Source of the DNA: JAAETI01 sp964195945
GTDB taxonomy: Bacteria; Actinomycetota; Acidimicrobiia; Spongiisociales; UBA5794
DNA length: 7,747 bases
Reading direction: 5' to 3'
Assembly: GCA_964195945.1 (NCBI GenBank)
Contig: CAXMRC010000125.1
Location: 1-7,747, forward strand
Shown: positions 1-5,504 of the stretch, piece by piece
Numbering within the stretch: position 1 is the stretch's first letter
Layout of the letters: each line of letters opens with the position of its first letter
Program-made: the position numbers and the translations under genes
The notes under the pieces: model-generated
The model's input: only the letters and a program-made list of their open reading frames with translations
Told to the model about the DNA's origin: nothing
The model's database searches: none

Positions 1-228
1 GAGCTGGCATCGCTGCGGTCACAATTCAAGAAGCTGAAGAAACAGAAGATCGATCTGGTCTCGCAAGCGGGCGGTGGGTCGGGGCGCGGGGAGATGGGCA
101 ACCTGGGTGGCGTGGCTCTCAATGCTCGGATAATGGAAGCCAGCGGTGCCGATCGCATCCAGGCGCGCATTGGGGTCATCACAGGAATCCTCAATGATCG
201 TGGCGTCGACGTTCCGCCGGAGAAGTAG
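1..228 (+). CDS. 3' end of an unrecognised gene (partial, 75 residues)
   Basis: An open frame runs from the first base of the window to a TAG at 226-228, so the start lies outside the window. The visible part begins with a Lys/Gln/Leu-rich, probably helical or coiled-coil stretch (about residues 1-22, with the string KKLKKQK). A glycine-rich turn follows (GGGSGRGEMGNLGG) and then a mixed helical tail ending in DVPPEK. Third codon positions are mostly G or C, as in the confident genes nearby, which supports real coding. No signal peptide, membrane segment or catalytic motif is visible in this fragment, and I do not recognise the family. Its stop is only 2 bases from the stop of the converging gene on the other strand, so no separate terminator fits between them. 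Confidence 0.6.
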   Translation, partial: ELASLRSQFKKLKKQKIDLVSQAGGGSGRGEMGNLGGVALNARIMEASGADRIQARIGVITGILNDRGVDVPPEK

Positions 229-230
229 AC

Positions 231-1589
231 CTACGGATTCCACCACTTGACTGCTCTTGTGAGCAGTGTGGCTGCCTGATCCCGGAATACAGGTTCTTGC
301 GGGCAGTAGTGATCAGTCGTGTCGTGACATCCTCGGGTGATTCCAATGGCGGCGATAGCGTTGATATCCGCCTCAAAGACACTGGCGTCGTCATCGACAA
401 ACTGGTCAGTGCCGGCGGGCGGGATCTGCAGTGCTCGCTTCAAGAGGGCGGCAAACTGACCCCTGGTCACCGATTCGTCAGGGCAGGCCGTCGCCGGACC
501 GCAGCCGCGCAGGATCCCAGCCGTGGCAAGCCTGTTCATCGATGCCTCTGCCCAGTGCCCATCGTCGTCAACGAAATGGTCGATAGTTGTCATCGGTGTC
601 TCCAGGATGCGGTCGAGCAGAGCGGCAGCCTCCGCCCGGCTCAGCTCCCGATACGGGCAATACAGTTCCGTGTCACAGCCAAATATGTATTCCTGCTGGA
701 ACATCCACTCGATATCGTTTTCGTGCTGGTTGCCGTCGTCGTCGGTAAAACGGTTAGGGCATCCGACCCGGCCATCTGCGCTGATGGCGAGATCGTCAAT
801 GCGCAGAGTGAGATCTCGGTCGTTCGGAATGGTCGAACCACCGAAGTACACGTTGAGCCAGAACGTGCGGACATCGAGCCACTCCTCTGTCTCCCGTCTG
901 AAGCTGAGTTCCTCCTGACGGAACGCCAGGTCGTTGTCGACCCAGCCTTGAAGAACTCCGTCGGCAACTCCGGGGGTGTTGAGGGCGATATGCCCCTCTA
1001 TGCAATACCACTGGTCTTGATCGAGGACACCATCGTTGTCCCACAACATGAAGTCGCCGCAGGTTCCTGCCTGATCAAGGTGGTAGGTGTAGTAGCCGAG
1101 CTGGATCTGATCAGATTCAAGATCACCGAATCCGGCAGGCTCAAAGAGCATCCGCGCCGACCAGCCAGGGTATGTCTCCGTCGAGGGGTTGCAGCCGCGG
1201 GCGGTGAAGTTCGGCATTCCGGCAAACCCCGGAAGCTTGCCGCTTGTGATCGGTTCGAAATCGTCCAGCCGTATCCGATATCGGAACCACGCTTCGTCGA
1301 CGTCCTCAGGGAGTTTCCACAGCGGTCCGGTACCGCGCCGCTCGTTGGGAGGTATGTTGACCTCGAGCCCGCTGGCCTGGTAGCCGCGGGTGATCGTGGT
1401 GTTCTTGTCATCCGCATAGCGCCAGTCGATCCAGGTGTCGTGCCAATCCTCTGCCTCGAACTGTTCGAAGAAGGGCAGGCTTGGGGGAGGCGGCTCCACC
1501 GGCGGTTCTTCCTGGGCAACGACGACCGCGGGAGAGACGAGCGCAGGCAACGTCGCCAGGACCACCATGATGCGAATTATTCTTCTCAC
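231..1589 (-). CDS. Secreted polysaccharide-lyase-14-like protein with three SLH-type repeats
   Basis: The product is a 452-residue exported protein. Residues 1-25 form a signal peptide: RRIIR basic n-region, hydrophobic core from about 8 to 24, likely cleavage after VVA25. A proline-rich linker follows (about 27-39). Residues about 40-270 resemble the polysaccharide lyase 14 jelly-roll family. They contain SGKLPGFAG (116-124), a GWSARMLF strand (142-149), the QIQLGYYTYH strand (161-170) and a GVLQGWVDND strand (211-220). Members cleave uronic-acid polymers such as alginate or glucuronan by beta-elimination; the substrate here is unknown. Three SLH-like repeats follow (about 278-330, 337-388, 396-448), each with F-x-D-D-D near its start and a GC...CP pair, suggesting anchoring at the cell surface. 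The chosen start is GTG at 1587-1589. No Shine-Dalgarno precedes it, and an ATG at residue 8 would remove the basic n-region. The lyase-like domain could be catalytically inactive, because active-site residues were not confirmed. Confidence 0.85.
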   Translation of the reverse strand: MRRIIRIMVVLATLPALVSPAVVVAQEEPPVEPPPPSLPFFEQFEAEDWHDTWIDWRYADDKNTTITRGYQASGLEVNIPPNERRGTGPLWKLPEDVDEAWFRYRIRLDDFEPITSGKLPGFAGMPNFTARGCNPSTETYPGWSARMLFEPAGFGDLESDQIQLGYYTYHLDQAGTCGDFMLWDNDGVLDQDQWYCIEGHIALNTPGVADGVLQGWVDNDLAFRQEELSFRRETEEWLDVRTFWLNVYFGGSTIPNDRDLTLRIDDLAISADGRVGCPNRFTDDDGNQHENDIEWMFQQEYIFGCDTELYCPYRELSRAEAAALLDRILETPMTTIDHFVDDDGHWAEASMNRLATAGILRGCGPATACPDESVTRGQFAALLKRALQIPPAGTDQFVDDDASVFEADINAIAAIGITRGCHDTTDHYCPQEPVFRDQAATLLTRAVKWWNP

Positions 1590-1597
1590 GTGTGGGG

Positions 1598-1603
1598 AGA
1601 GTA
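1598..1603 (-). promoter_or_regulatory. Possible -10 box for the lyase/SLH gene
   Basis: On the minus strand the hexamer TACTCT (pattern TANNNT) lies 8 bases upstream of the GTG start, and no Shine-Dalgarno is visible in between. This spacing is what a leaderless transcript would show. The -35 region is not recognisable, so this is a weak call based only on position and a degenerate motif. Confidence 0.25.
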
Positions 1604-1680
1604 ACGAGGGCTCAGGGCTAAACCTGGTGATATGAGCGCAGCATCAAGGCCGCCATGTATCCGACGGTTCGAAACGCCCG

Positions 1681-1686
1681 TACAAT
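1681..1686 (+). promoter_or_regulatory. -10-like box TACAAT for the membrane-protease gene cluster
   Basis: TACAAT matches the sigma-70 -10 consensus at five of six bases and sits exactly 7 bases upstream of an ATG at 1694. In Actinobacteria a TANNNT box about 7 bases before a start codon is typical of leaderless mRNAs, with transcription starting at the A of the ATG. I find no convincing -35 hexamer at 16-18 bases upstream. This would be the promoter for the small ORF at 1694 and the protease gene behind it. Confidence 0.45.
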
Positions 1687-1693
1687 CGAAGGT

Positions 1694-1828
1694 ATGAAGA
1701 TGTACGCGATGTGCCGCAACCGCGGGAGAGCCCTAGCGGGGTCCCACGGTCTGTGTCGTGGTTGCCAGTTGCGCTGGATCCCGCCACGACGCGTGCAGCC
1801 AAACCTGATCCAGAAGAAACGACGCTGA
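1694..1828 (+). CDS. Candidate 44-residue basic, cysteine-containing leader peptide
   Basis: This short frame starts at ATG 1694 and ends at TGA 1826-1828, overlapping the ATG of the M50 protease by one base (TGATG). That arrangement is typical of translational coupling. The peptide is rich in Arg and Lys, ends in QKKRR, and has cysteines at 7, 21 and 24 (the last two as CRGC). It has no membrane segment. ATG 1694 would be a leaderless start 7 bases after TACAAT. If a leader exists, the in-frame ATG at 1700 has GAAGG 7 bases upstream and is an alternative. I know no family for it. It could be a regulatory upstream ORF, a functional micropeptide, or chance. Confidence 0.35.
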   Translation: MKMYAMCRNRGRALAGSHGLCRGCQLRWIPPRRVQPNLIQKKRR

Positions 1829-2544
1829 TGCTCCGCTTCTCTCTGGCACGGATCCCGGTCGCGGTGCACTGGTCTTTCGTCTTGATCGGTGTTCTTGTCA
1901 TCGGTCAGTTCGAGATACCAGAGGTTGTCGGGTTTGTGGTTGGGGTTTTCATCGCCGTCCTGTCACACGAAATGGGGCATGCGCTTACCGCCCGCCGCTT
2001 TGGCGCGACGCAGGTGACGATCACATTGTTCGGTCTTGGCGGCCTGACCCAGTACCCGGCCAACACGCCGTTGACCCCTGGGCGTCGCTTCCTGATTGCG
2101 GCCAGCGGATCAGCTGTCGGCATGACCCTCGGCGGACTCCTCTTCATCGGTCGCGACACCGAGGTAGCTCTTGGCTTGTTCCCGTTCGGCCGTGCTGTCA
2201 TCTGGGGGATCATCGTCGCTGGCTTGCTGTGGGGCGCTCTCAACTGGCTCCCCATCCTTCCGCTCGATGGCGGCAATATGGCCTGGCACGCTCTCGAGAT
2301 TGTTACCCCCACCTATGCGCTACGCATCGCCAAAGTCATTACCGCTGTCGTTGCTGCTGTTGTCGCCTACCTGGCGGTGACCGTGTGGGACAACACCTTT
2401 GGTGCTGTCTTTCTTGCGATCATTGCAATGCAGGGCCTACGCATTCCGGAGCGCAATGCGTCTCCGCGGACCCGGGTGCGCCCCACACAGGCCGACGAGG
2501 AATCTCTGCTCTCAATCTTCGACGACGGCCCGGAACTACCCTGA
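1828..2544 (+). CDS. M50 family membrane zinc metalloprotease (site-2 protease type)
   Basis: The product is a 238-residue integral membrane protease that would cut substrates within or next to the membrane. About six hydrophobic segments are visible (roughly 13-28, 32-53, 87-107, 123-141, 168-187, 190-204). The second carries the zinc motif HEMGH (H47, E48, H51). The fourth leads into NWLPILPLDGG (from N139), whose D147 is the expected third zinc ligand. A hydrophilic tail of about 33 residues follows the last segment; there is no CBS or PDZ domain, so it is a compact SpoIVFB/Rip3-like form. I chose ATG 1828 because family similarity begins at once (SLARIPVAVHWSF). The frame stays open back to 1711, but that extension looks non-coding and overlaps the small upstream ORF. 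The natural substrate cannot be inferred; membrane-tethered anti-sigma or regulatory proteins are typical for the family. Confidence 0.9.
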   Translation: MLRFSLARIPVAVHWSFVLIGVLVIGQFEIPEVVGFVVGVFIAVLSHEMGHALTARRFGATQVTITLFGLGGLTQYPANTPLTPGRRFLIAASGSAVGMTLGGLLFIGRDTEVALGLFPFGRAVIWGIIVAGLLWGALNWLPILPLDGGNMAWHALEIVTPTYALRIAKVITAVVAAVVAYLAVTVWDNTFGAVFLAIIAMQGLRIPERNASPRTRVRPTQADEESLLSIFDDGPELP

Positions 2545-2548
2545 CCGC

Positions 2549-3142
2549 ATGGCACTCGTCGATTCAGACACCGAATCTCCCATCGTCCAGGCGATCCAAC
2601 TCATGGTGGTCGTCGTCGCTCTGATGTGGGTAGTCGAATCTGCGGATCGCCTTCTGCTGGATGGCCGACTCGATCAACATGGAATCGTCCCCAGGTCATG
2701 GGGTGGTCTCGACGGGATTCTGTGGGCACCCATGCTCCATGGCGGTTTTGGGCATTTGCTGGCAAACACCATTCCGTTTCTAGTTCTTGGATGGTTTATC
2801 GCTCTCGACGGGTCTCGTCGCTGGCTCACAGTCACGGTATTCGTGATGGTCGTCGGTGGCGCCGCCACCTGGCTGTTGGCACGCCCCGCGGTGCACATCG
2901 GTACGAGTGGTCTTGTCTTTGGATACGCCGGGTTCCTGCTCGTCGCCGGTTTTGTTGAGAAGTCGATCAAAGGCATCGCCGTATCGATCATCGTTGGAGT
3001 TCTTTTCGGGGGGATGGTGTTGCGCGGGATCACGCCCGTCTCGAGCTGGGTCTCATGGGAATCTCACATATTTGGCCTGGCAGCCGGGGTGCTTGCCGCT
3101 TTCGTGATCGCGACACCACAGAGCGAACGAATCGCGATTTGA
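2549..3142 (+). CDS. Rhomboid family intramembrane serine protease
   Basis: The product is a 197-residue membrane protein with the six-helix core of bacterial rhomboids, which cleave transmembrane helices with a Ser-His dyad. Visible elements are HGGFGHLLAN (H64, H69, N73) at the second helix, GTSGLVFGYAG with catalytic S120 in the fourth helix, and ESHIFGLAAG with catalytic H173 in the sixth. The more usual glycine before that last histidine is serine here. There is no extra domain: about 13 residues precede the first helix and the protein ends shortly after the sixth. I chose ATG 2549, 4 bases after the M50 protease stop. The frame is open back to 2399, but that stretch lies entirely inside the M50 gene. 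No good Shine-Dalgarno is seen, so translation is probably coupled. Substrate unknown. Confidence 0.92.
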   Translation: MALVDSDTESPIVQAIQLMVVVVALMWVVESADRLLLDGRLDQHGIVPRSWGGLDGILWAPMLHGGFGHLLANTIPFLVLGWFIALDGSRRWLTVTVFVMVVGGAATWLLARPAVHIGTSGLVFGYAGFLLVAGFVEKSIKGIAVSIIVGVLFGGMVLRGITPVSSWVSWESHIFGLAAGVLAAFVIATPQSERIAI

Positions 3143-3202
3143 CTCCGTTGTTCACCGGAACTCATTAGCCTTCTAGGTGAGAGCCTGAACTTTGGGGGTG
3201 CA

Positions 3203-3301
3203 GTGAAAAAGCTATTGCTCTGGATGATCTTGCTGGGAGCCCTTGTTGCCATCGGCATAAAGACGGGTGTGATCCAGATCGACCATCCAATCGATGCATA
3301 A
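3203..3301 (+). CDS. Candidate 32-residue single-pass membrane peptide
   Basis: The frame starts at GTG 3203 and ends at TAA 3299-3301. The peptide begins with KK, has a hydrophobic helix of about residues 4-19 (LLLWMILLGALVAIGI), then a short polar tail ending HPIDA, so it would be a tiny membrane protein with its C-terminus outside. A G-rich run (GGGGG, 3194-3198) sits 4 bases before the GTG as a possible ribosome site. Its end overlaps the ATG of the racemase gene by 8 bases, and that gene has no Shine-Dalgarno of its own, so this ORF may exist to carry ribosomes into it. It occupies most of an otherwise unexplained gap. No known family is recognised; chance remains possible. Confidence 0.4.
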   Translation: MKKLLLWMILLGALVAIGIKTGVIQIDHPIDA

Positions 3302-4304
3302 CATCGGCCCTATCGAGGTAGCCGACTACCACACGGCTGGCGAGCCGTTTCGTATTGTCGTGTCTGGCAACCCCGAACTCCAGGGACATACCGCGCTGGA
3401 ACGTCGGGCGTATGCGGCAGACCACGTCGATGACATACGACGCCTTCTCGTCAACGAACCGCGCGGTCACGCCGACATGTACGGCTGTTTTGTGACCCCG
3501 CCGGACGATGCCGGGGGAGACCTCGGGGTGGTGTTCTTCCACAAGGACGGCTACAGCACCGCCTGCGGACACGGGACGATCGCTCTTGTGACGTGGGCAG
3601 TTGAATCCGGGCGCCTGGTTGGAGATGGTGATAGGCAAAGAGTGGTTGTGGACACGCCGTCGGGGCGTCTCGAAACCACAGCCGAGCTAGTTGACGGACG
3701 GGTGGCAGCTGTTTCGTTTGTGAATGTGCCAAGTTATGTCAGCGGTCGTCAGATCCCCGTTCAGCTCCCCGAAGGAGTTGTTGGGATCGATGTCTCCTAC
3801 GGTGGCGCGTATTACGCATCTGTCGATGTTGCCGACGTGGAAATGACTATCGAACCAAAGAACCTGACGAGATTCATCGCGTTAGGACGCGAAATCAAAG
3901 AGATTCTGCGGGAGAACGAGGCCGTCATCCATCCTGTCGACTCCCGCCTCTCCGGACTCTACGGAACCATCTTCTATGAGAGTTTGCAGCACGCTGAGCC
4001 CGGGCTTCACCAACGCAACGTCACCGTATTCGCCGATGGCGAAGTCGACCGATCTCCTTGTGGGAGTGGAACATCCGCCAGATTGGCCATCCTCGACTCG
4101 CGGGCACAGCTAGGTAGGGGAGAGACTCTTATTCACGAGAGCATTATTGGGACGAGATTCACCGGTCGGGTGGTTGGCGACGGCTCTGTAGCAGGTGTAC
4201 ACGGGGTCTTGACGGAGGTTCGAGGTGCGTCGTACCGGATCGGCCAGGGAGTATTTACTCTCGACGAACACGATCCCATAGGCCTCGGTTTCCAACTCCG
4301 GTAG
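3294..4304 (+). CDS. Proline racemase family enzyme (racemase/epimerase type by its Cys/Cys pair)
   Basis: At 336 residues this is normal length for the family that racemises proline, epimerises 4-hydroxyproline at C2, or dehydrates trans-3-hydroxyproline. Motifs run in the expected order: DYHTAGEPFRIV (11-22), DMYGCF (61-66), ACGHGTIAL (90-98) with C91 and H93, DTPSGRL (120-126), GGAYYA (170-175) and DRSPCGSGTSAR (252-263) with C256. Two catalytic cysteines fit a two-base racemase or epimerase; the dehydratase subgroup has Thr at the second position. The DMYG and GYSTACGHG surroundings recall the dehydratase side, so the substrate is left open. It should be a cytosolic, cofactor-free enzyme. 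ATG 3294 is chosen because the family N-terminus (IEVADYHTAGEP) starts immediately. No Shine-Dalgarno is visible and the start overlaps the preceding small ORF, implying coupling. Confidence 0.9.
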   Translation: MHNIGPIEVADYHTAGEPFRIVVSGNPELQGHTALERRAYAADHVDDIRRLLVNEPRGHADMYGCFVTPPDDAGGDLGVVFFHKDGYSTACGHGTIALVTWAVESGRLVGDGDRQRVVVDTPSGRLETTAELVDGRVAAVSFVNVPSYVSGRQIPVQLPEGVVGIDVSYGGAYYASVDVADVEMTIEPKNLTRFIALGREIKEILRENEAVIHPVDSRLSGLYGTIFYESLQHAEPGLHQRNVTVFADGEVDRSPCGSGTSARLAILDSRAQLGRGETLIHESIIGTRFTGRVVGDGSVAGVHGVLTEVRGASYRIGQGVFTLDEHDPIGLGFQLR

Positions 4305-4325
4305 GACCCGTGATCGCCGCGGTGT

Positions 4326-4369
4326 GGTCGCGAGTGGAGTTGGGTAGCATTGAACTCCAAGCTGGTTTC
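4326..4369. repeat. Direct repeat copy 1 with imperfect internal palindrome
   Basis: This 44-base unit starts GGTCGCGAG and matches the copy at 4392-4435 at 41 of 44 positions. Inside it the arms TGGAGTTGG (4335-4343) and TGAACTCCA (4351-4359) flank the 7-base spacer GTAGCAT. Seven outer pairs form and the two inner ones do not. It begins 21 bases after the racemase stop codon. Confidence 0.8.
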
Positions 4370-4391
4370 GACACGGGTTCTAGGGGCTCGC

Positions 4392-4435
4392 GGTCGCGAG
4401 TGGAGTTGGGTAGCATCCAACTCCAAGCTGATTTC
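4392..4435. repeat. Direct repeat copy 2 with perfect internal palindrome
   Basis: This is the second 44-base copy, 66 bases downstream of the first. Its arms TGGAGTTGG (4401-4409) and CCAACTCCA (4417-4425) are perfectly complementary over nine bases around the same spacer, GTAGCAT. Two of the three differences from copy 1 are in the inner arm and complete the palindrome. It ends 13 bases before the putative -35 of the rpsL promoter. It could be an operator pair, a hairpin at the 3' end of the racemase transcript, or a dispersed intergenic repeat. No T-run follows it, so it is not a classical terminator. Confidence 0.8.
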
Positions 4436-4448
4436 ATCAGCCGCCGTC

Positions 4449-4478
4449 TTGCGTTGTGCTGGGATGACTATCTATACT
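4449..4478 (+). promoter_or_regulatory. Putative promoter of the rpsL-rpsG-fusA-tuf operon
   Basis: TTGCGT (4449-4454) and TATACT (4473-4478) are separated by 18 bases. The -10 matches consensus at five of six positions; the -35 matches only its TTG. Transcription would begin near 4485, giving a leader of about 175 bases before rpsL. A weaker alternative lies at TTGTCT (4595-4600) with AATTAT (4616-4621), where the spacing is only 15 bases. Confidence 0.45.
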
Positions 4479-4560
4479 CCGCCACCGGTTTTCCCATTGG
4501 ATTCCCACTTACCCTGAGGCGTCTCGGCGCTGTTGTGAGTGGAGTAATCCCATAAAGGGG

Positions 4561-4597
4561 TCGGCGGCCCCCGCATCTGCGGTGGAGCCGATTTTTG
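4561..4597 (+). terminator. Terminator-like hairpin in the rpsL upstream region
   Basis: TCGGC (4561-4565) pairs with GCCGA (4587-4591). Between them is an inner stem CCGC (4571-4574) with GCGG (4579-4582) around the loop ATCT. The run TTTTTG follows directly (4592-4597). This looks like an intrinsic terminator. It either stops read-through from the racemase side or acts as an attenuator if transcription starts near 4485. A competing hairpin, GGGG (4557-4560) with CCCC (4568-4571), would hide the 5' terminator arm. Confidence 0.5.
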
Positions 4598-4658
4598 TCT
4601 GTAAGTACCCGCTCCAATTATGGGGTCGGGGTGCGCCGAAGAGAGAAGAGAAGGCACT

Positions 4659-5030
4659 GTGCCGACTGTGCAGCAACTAATTCGTCAAGGCCGTAAGCCA
4701 AAGCCGAAGAAGACCAAGACCCTCGGTCTCGCTGGCTCGCCGCAAAGGCGAGGTGTGTGCACGCGCGTCTATACCGTCACGCCCAAGAAACCGAACTCCG
4801 CGCTGCGCAAAGTTGCCCGTGTTCGGCTCACCTCTCAGATGGAAATCACTGCGTACATTCCAGGCGAGGGACACAACCTCCAGGAGCACTCAATCGTGCT
4901 CGTCCGTGGTGGTCGTGTGAAAGACCTCCCTGGTGTCCGTTACAAGGTCATCCGTGGAGCGCTTGACGCTGCCGGTGTAGACGGCCGAAAGCAATCGCGT
5001 TCCCGCTACGGCACAAAGAAGGAGAGCTAA
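4659..5030 (+). CDS. rpsL: 30S ribosomal protein S12
   Basis: At 123 residues this is full length for bacterial S12, the decoding-centre protein of the small ribosomal subunit. Diagnostic stretches are PTVQQLIRQGR at the start, RGVCTRVYTVTPKKPNSALRK (about 31-51) and RGGRVKDLPGVRYKVIRG (83-100). Both lysines linked to streptomycin sensitivity, K43 and K88, are unchanged. D89, the position methylthiolated by RimO in other bacteria, is present. The start is GTG 4659, because PTVQQL directly follows the initiator in the family and AAGG lies 4 bases upstream. The frame is open back to 4620 but that part is not S12-like. It is the first gene of the translation operon, and its TAA overlaps the rpsG start by one base (TAATG). 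Confidence 0.98.
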   Translation: MPTVQQLIRQGRKPKPKKTKTLGLAGSPQRRGVCTRVYTVTPKKPNSALRKVARVRLTSQMEITAYIPGEGHNLQEHSIVLVRGGRVKDLPGVRYKVIRGALDAAGVDGRKQSRSRYGTKKES

Positions 5031-5497
5031 TGCGCAGGGCTCCCGCCGAAGTTCGCAAGATCGAACCCGATCCGATCTACAAGAGCGTTCTCGTCAGCCA
5101 GGTCATCAACAAGGTCCTATGGCGTGGCAAGAAAGGTGCGGCCCGCCGCATCGTCTACGGCGCTCTCGAGACCGTGCAAAAGCGCACCGGAGATGATCCG
5201 GTAAAGGTACTGAAGCGTGGGATCGACAACATTCGGCCCTCGCTCGAGGTTCGTTCCCGCCGGGTTGGTGGTTCGAGCTATCAGGTCCCGGTCGAGGTCC
5301 GTCCTCGCCGTGGCCAGACCCTGGCAGTGCGCTGGCTTGTCGAGTTCGCCCGCAAGCGCAAAGAGAACACCATGTCGTTGCGTCTCGCCAACGAGATCCT
5401 CGACGCTTCCAACCGCACCGGCTCCGCTGTAAAGCGCAAGGAAGATGTCCACAAGATGGCGGAGTCCAACAAGGCCTTCGCCCACTACCGCTGGTAA
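5030..5497 (+). CDS. rpsG: 30S ribosomal protein S7
   Basis: The product is 155 residues, the usual S7 length. S7 nucleates assembly of the 30S head on 16S rRNA and lines the exit-site mRNA channel. Recognisable stretches are MRRAPAEVRKIEPDPIYKS at the start, INKVLWRGKKGAARRIVYGA (26-45), RRVGGSSYQVPVEVRPRRG (77-95) and the C-terminal AFAHYRW. The ATG overlaps the rpsL stop by one base and is preceded by AAGGAG (5019-5024) at a spacing of 5, so its translation is both coupled and independently initiated. In well-studied bacteria S7 represses its own operon through the rpsL-rpsG intergenic RNA. Here no such spacer exists, so that exact mechanism cannot apply at this junction. Confidence 0.98.
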   Translation: MRRAPAEVRKIEPDPIYKSVLVSQVINKVLWRGKKGAARRIVYGALETVQKRTGDDPVKVLKRGIDNIRPSLEVRSRRVGGSSYQVPVEVRPRRGQTLAVRWLVEFARKRKENTMSLRLANEILDASNRTGSAVKRKEDVHKMAESNKAFAHYRW

Positions 5498-5504
5498 AAG
5501 AATC

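Larger units (their letters stand above)
4305..4658. other. Gene-free control region between the racemase gene and rpsL
   Basis: This 354-base stretch has no convincing gene. In order it contains the two 44-base repeats, a putative sigma-70-like promoter, a hairpin with a T-run, and a purine-rich ribosome site (GAGAGAAGAGAAGG, 4641-4654) that ends 4 bases before the rpsL GTG. The stretch 4479-4556 shows nothing I can name, apart from one 9-base match to the repeat start (GAGTGGAGT at 4537-4545). Confidence 0.7.

Noticed and set aside
250..267. Seven-base-pair hairpin (ACTGCTC / GAGCAGT, loop TTGT) just after the stop of the first gene
   Set aside because: It lies inside the coding end of the minus-strand gene, encodes conserved SLH-repeat residues and has no T-run after it, so calling it a terminator is not supported.
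297..1604. 435-codon plus-strand open frame opposite the lyase/SLH gene
   Set aside because: Its translation shows no recognisable domain, whereas the minus strand gives a signal peptide, a lyase-like domain and three regular SLH repeats. It is a shadow of GC-rich coding sequence.
1711..1827. N-terminal extension of the M50 protease back to ATG 1711
   Set aside because: The extra 39 residues are polar, Pro-rich and unlike the family, which begins at MLRFSLARIPVAVHW. The ATG at 1828 fits better.
2399..2548. N-terminal extension of the rhomboid into the M50 gene
   Set aside because: It would overlap coding sequence for conserved M50 helices by about 145 bases and adds no rhomboid-like sequence.
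3139..3171. Promoter TTGACT with a downstream TAGCCT before the small membrane ORF
   Set aside because: The spacing is 21 bases, too long for a sigma-70 promoter, and at 17 bases the hexamer TCATTA is a poor -10. Read-through from the protease genes explains expression equally well.
4310..4555. 81-codon plus-strand frame and two minus-strand frames covering the 44-base repeats
   Set aside because: They are created by the tandem repeats, have no recognisable domain or ribosome site, and are best seen as repeat-derived false ORFs.
4659..5030. Possible streptomycin-resistance change in S12
   Set aside because: K43 and K88 are both the sensitive-type lysines and the surrounding motifs are normal.
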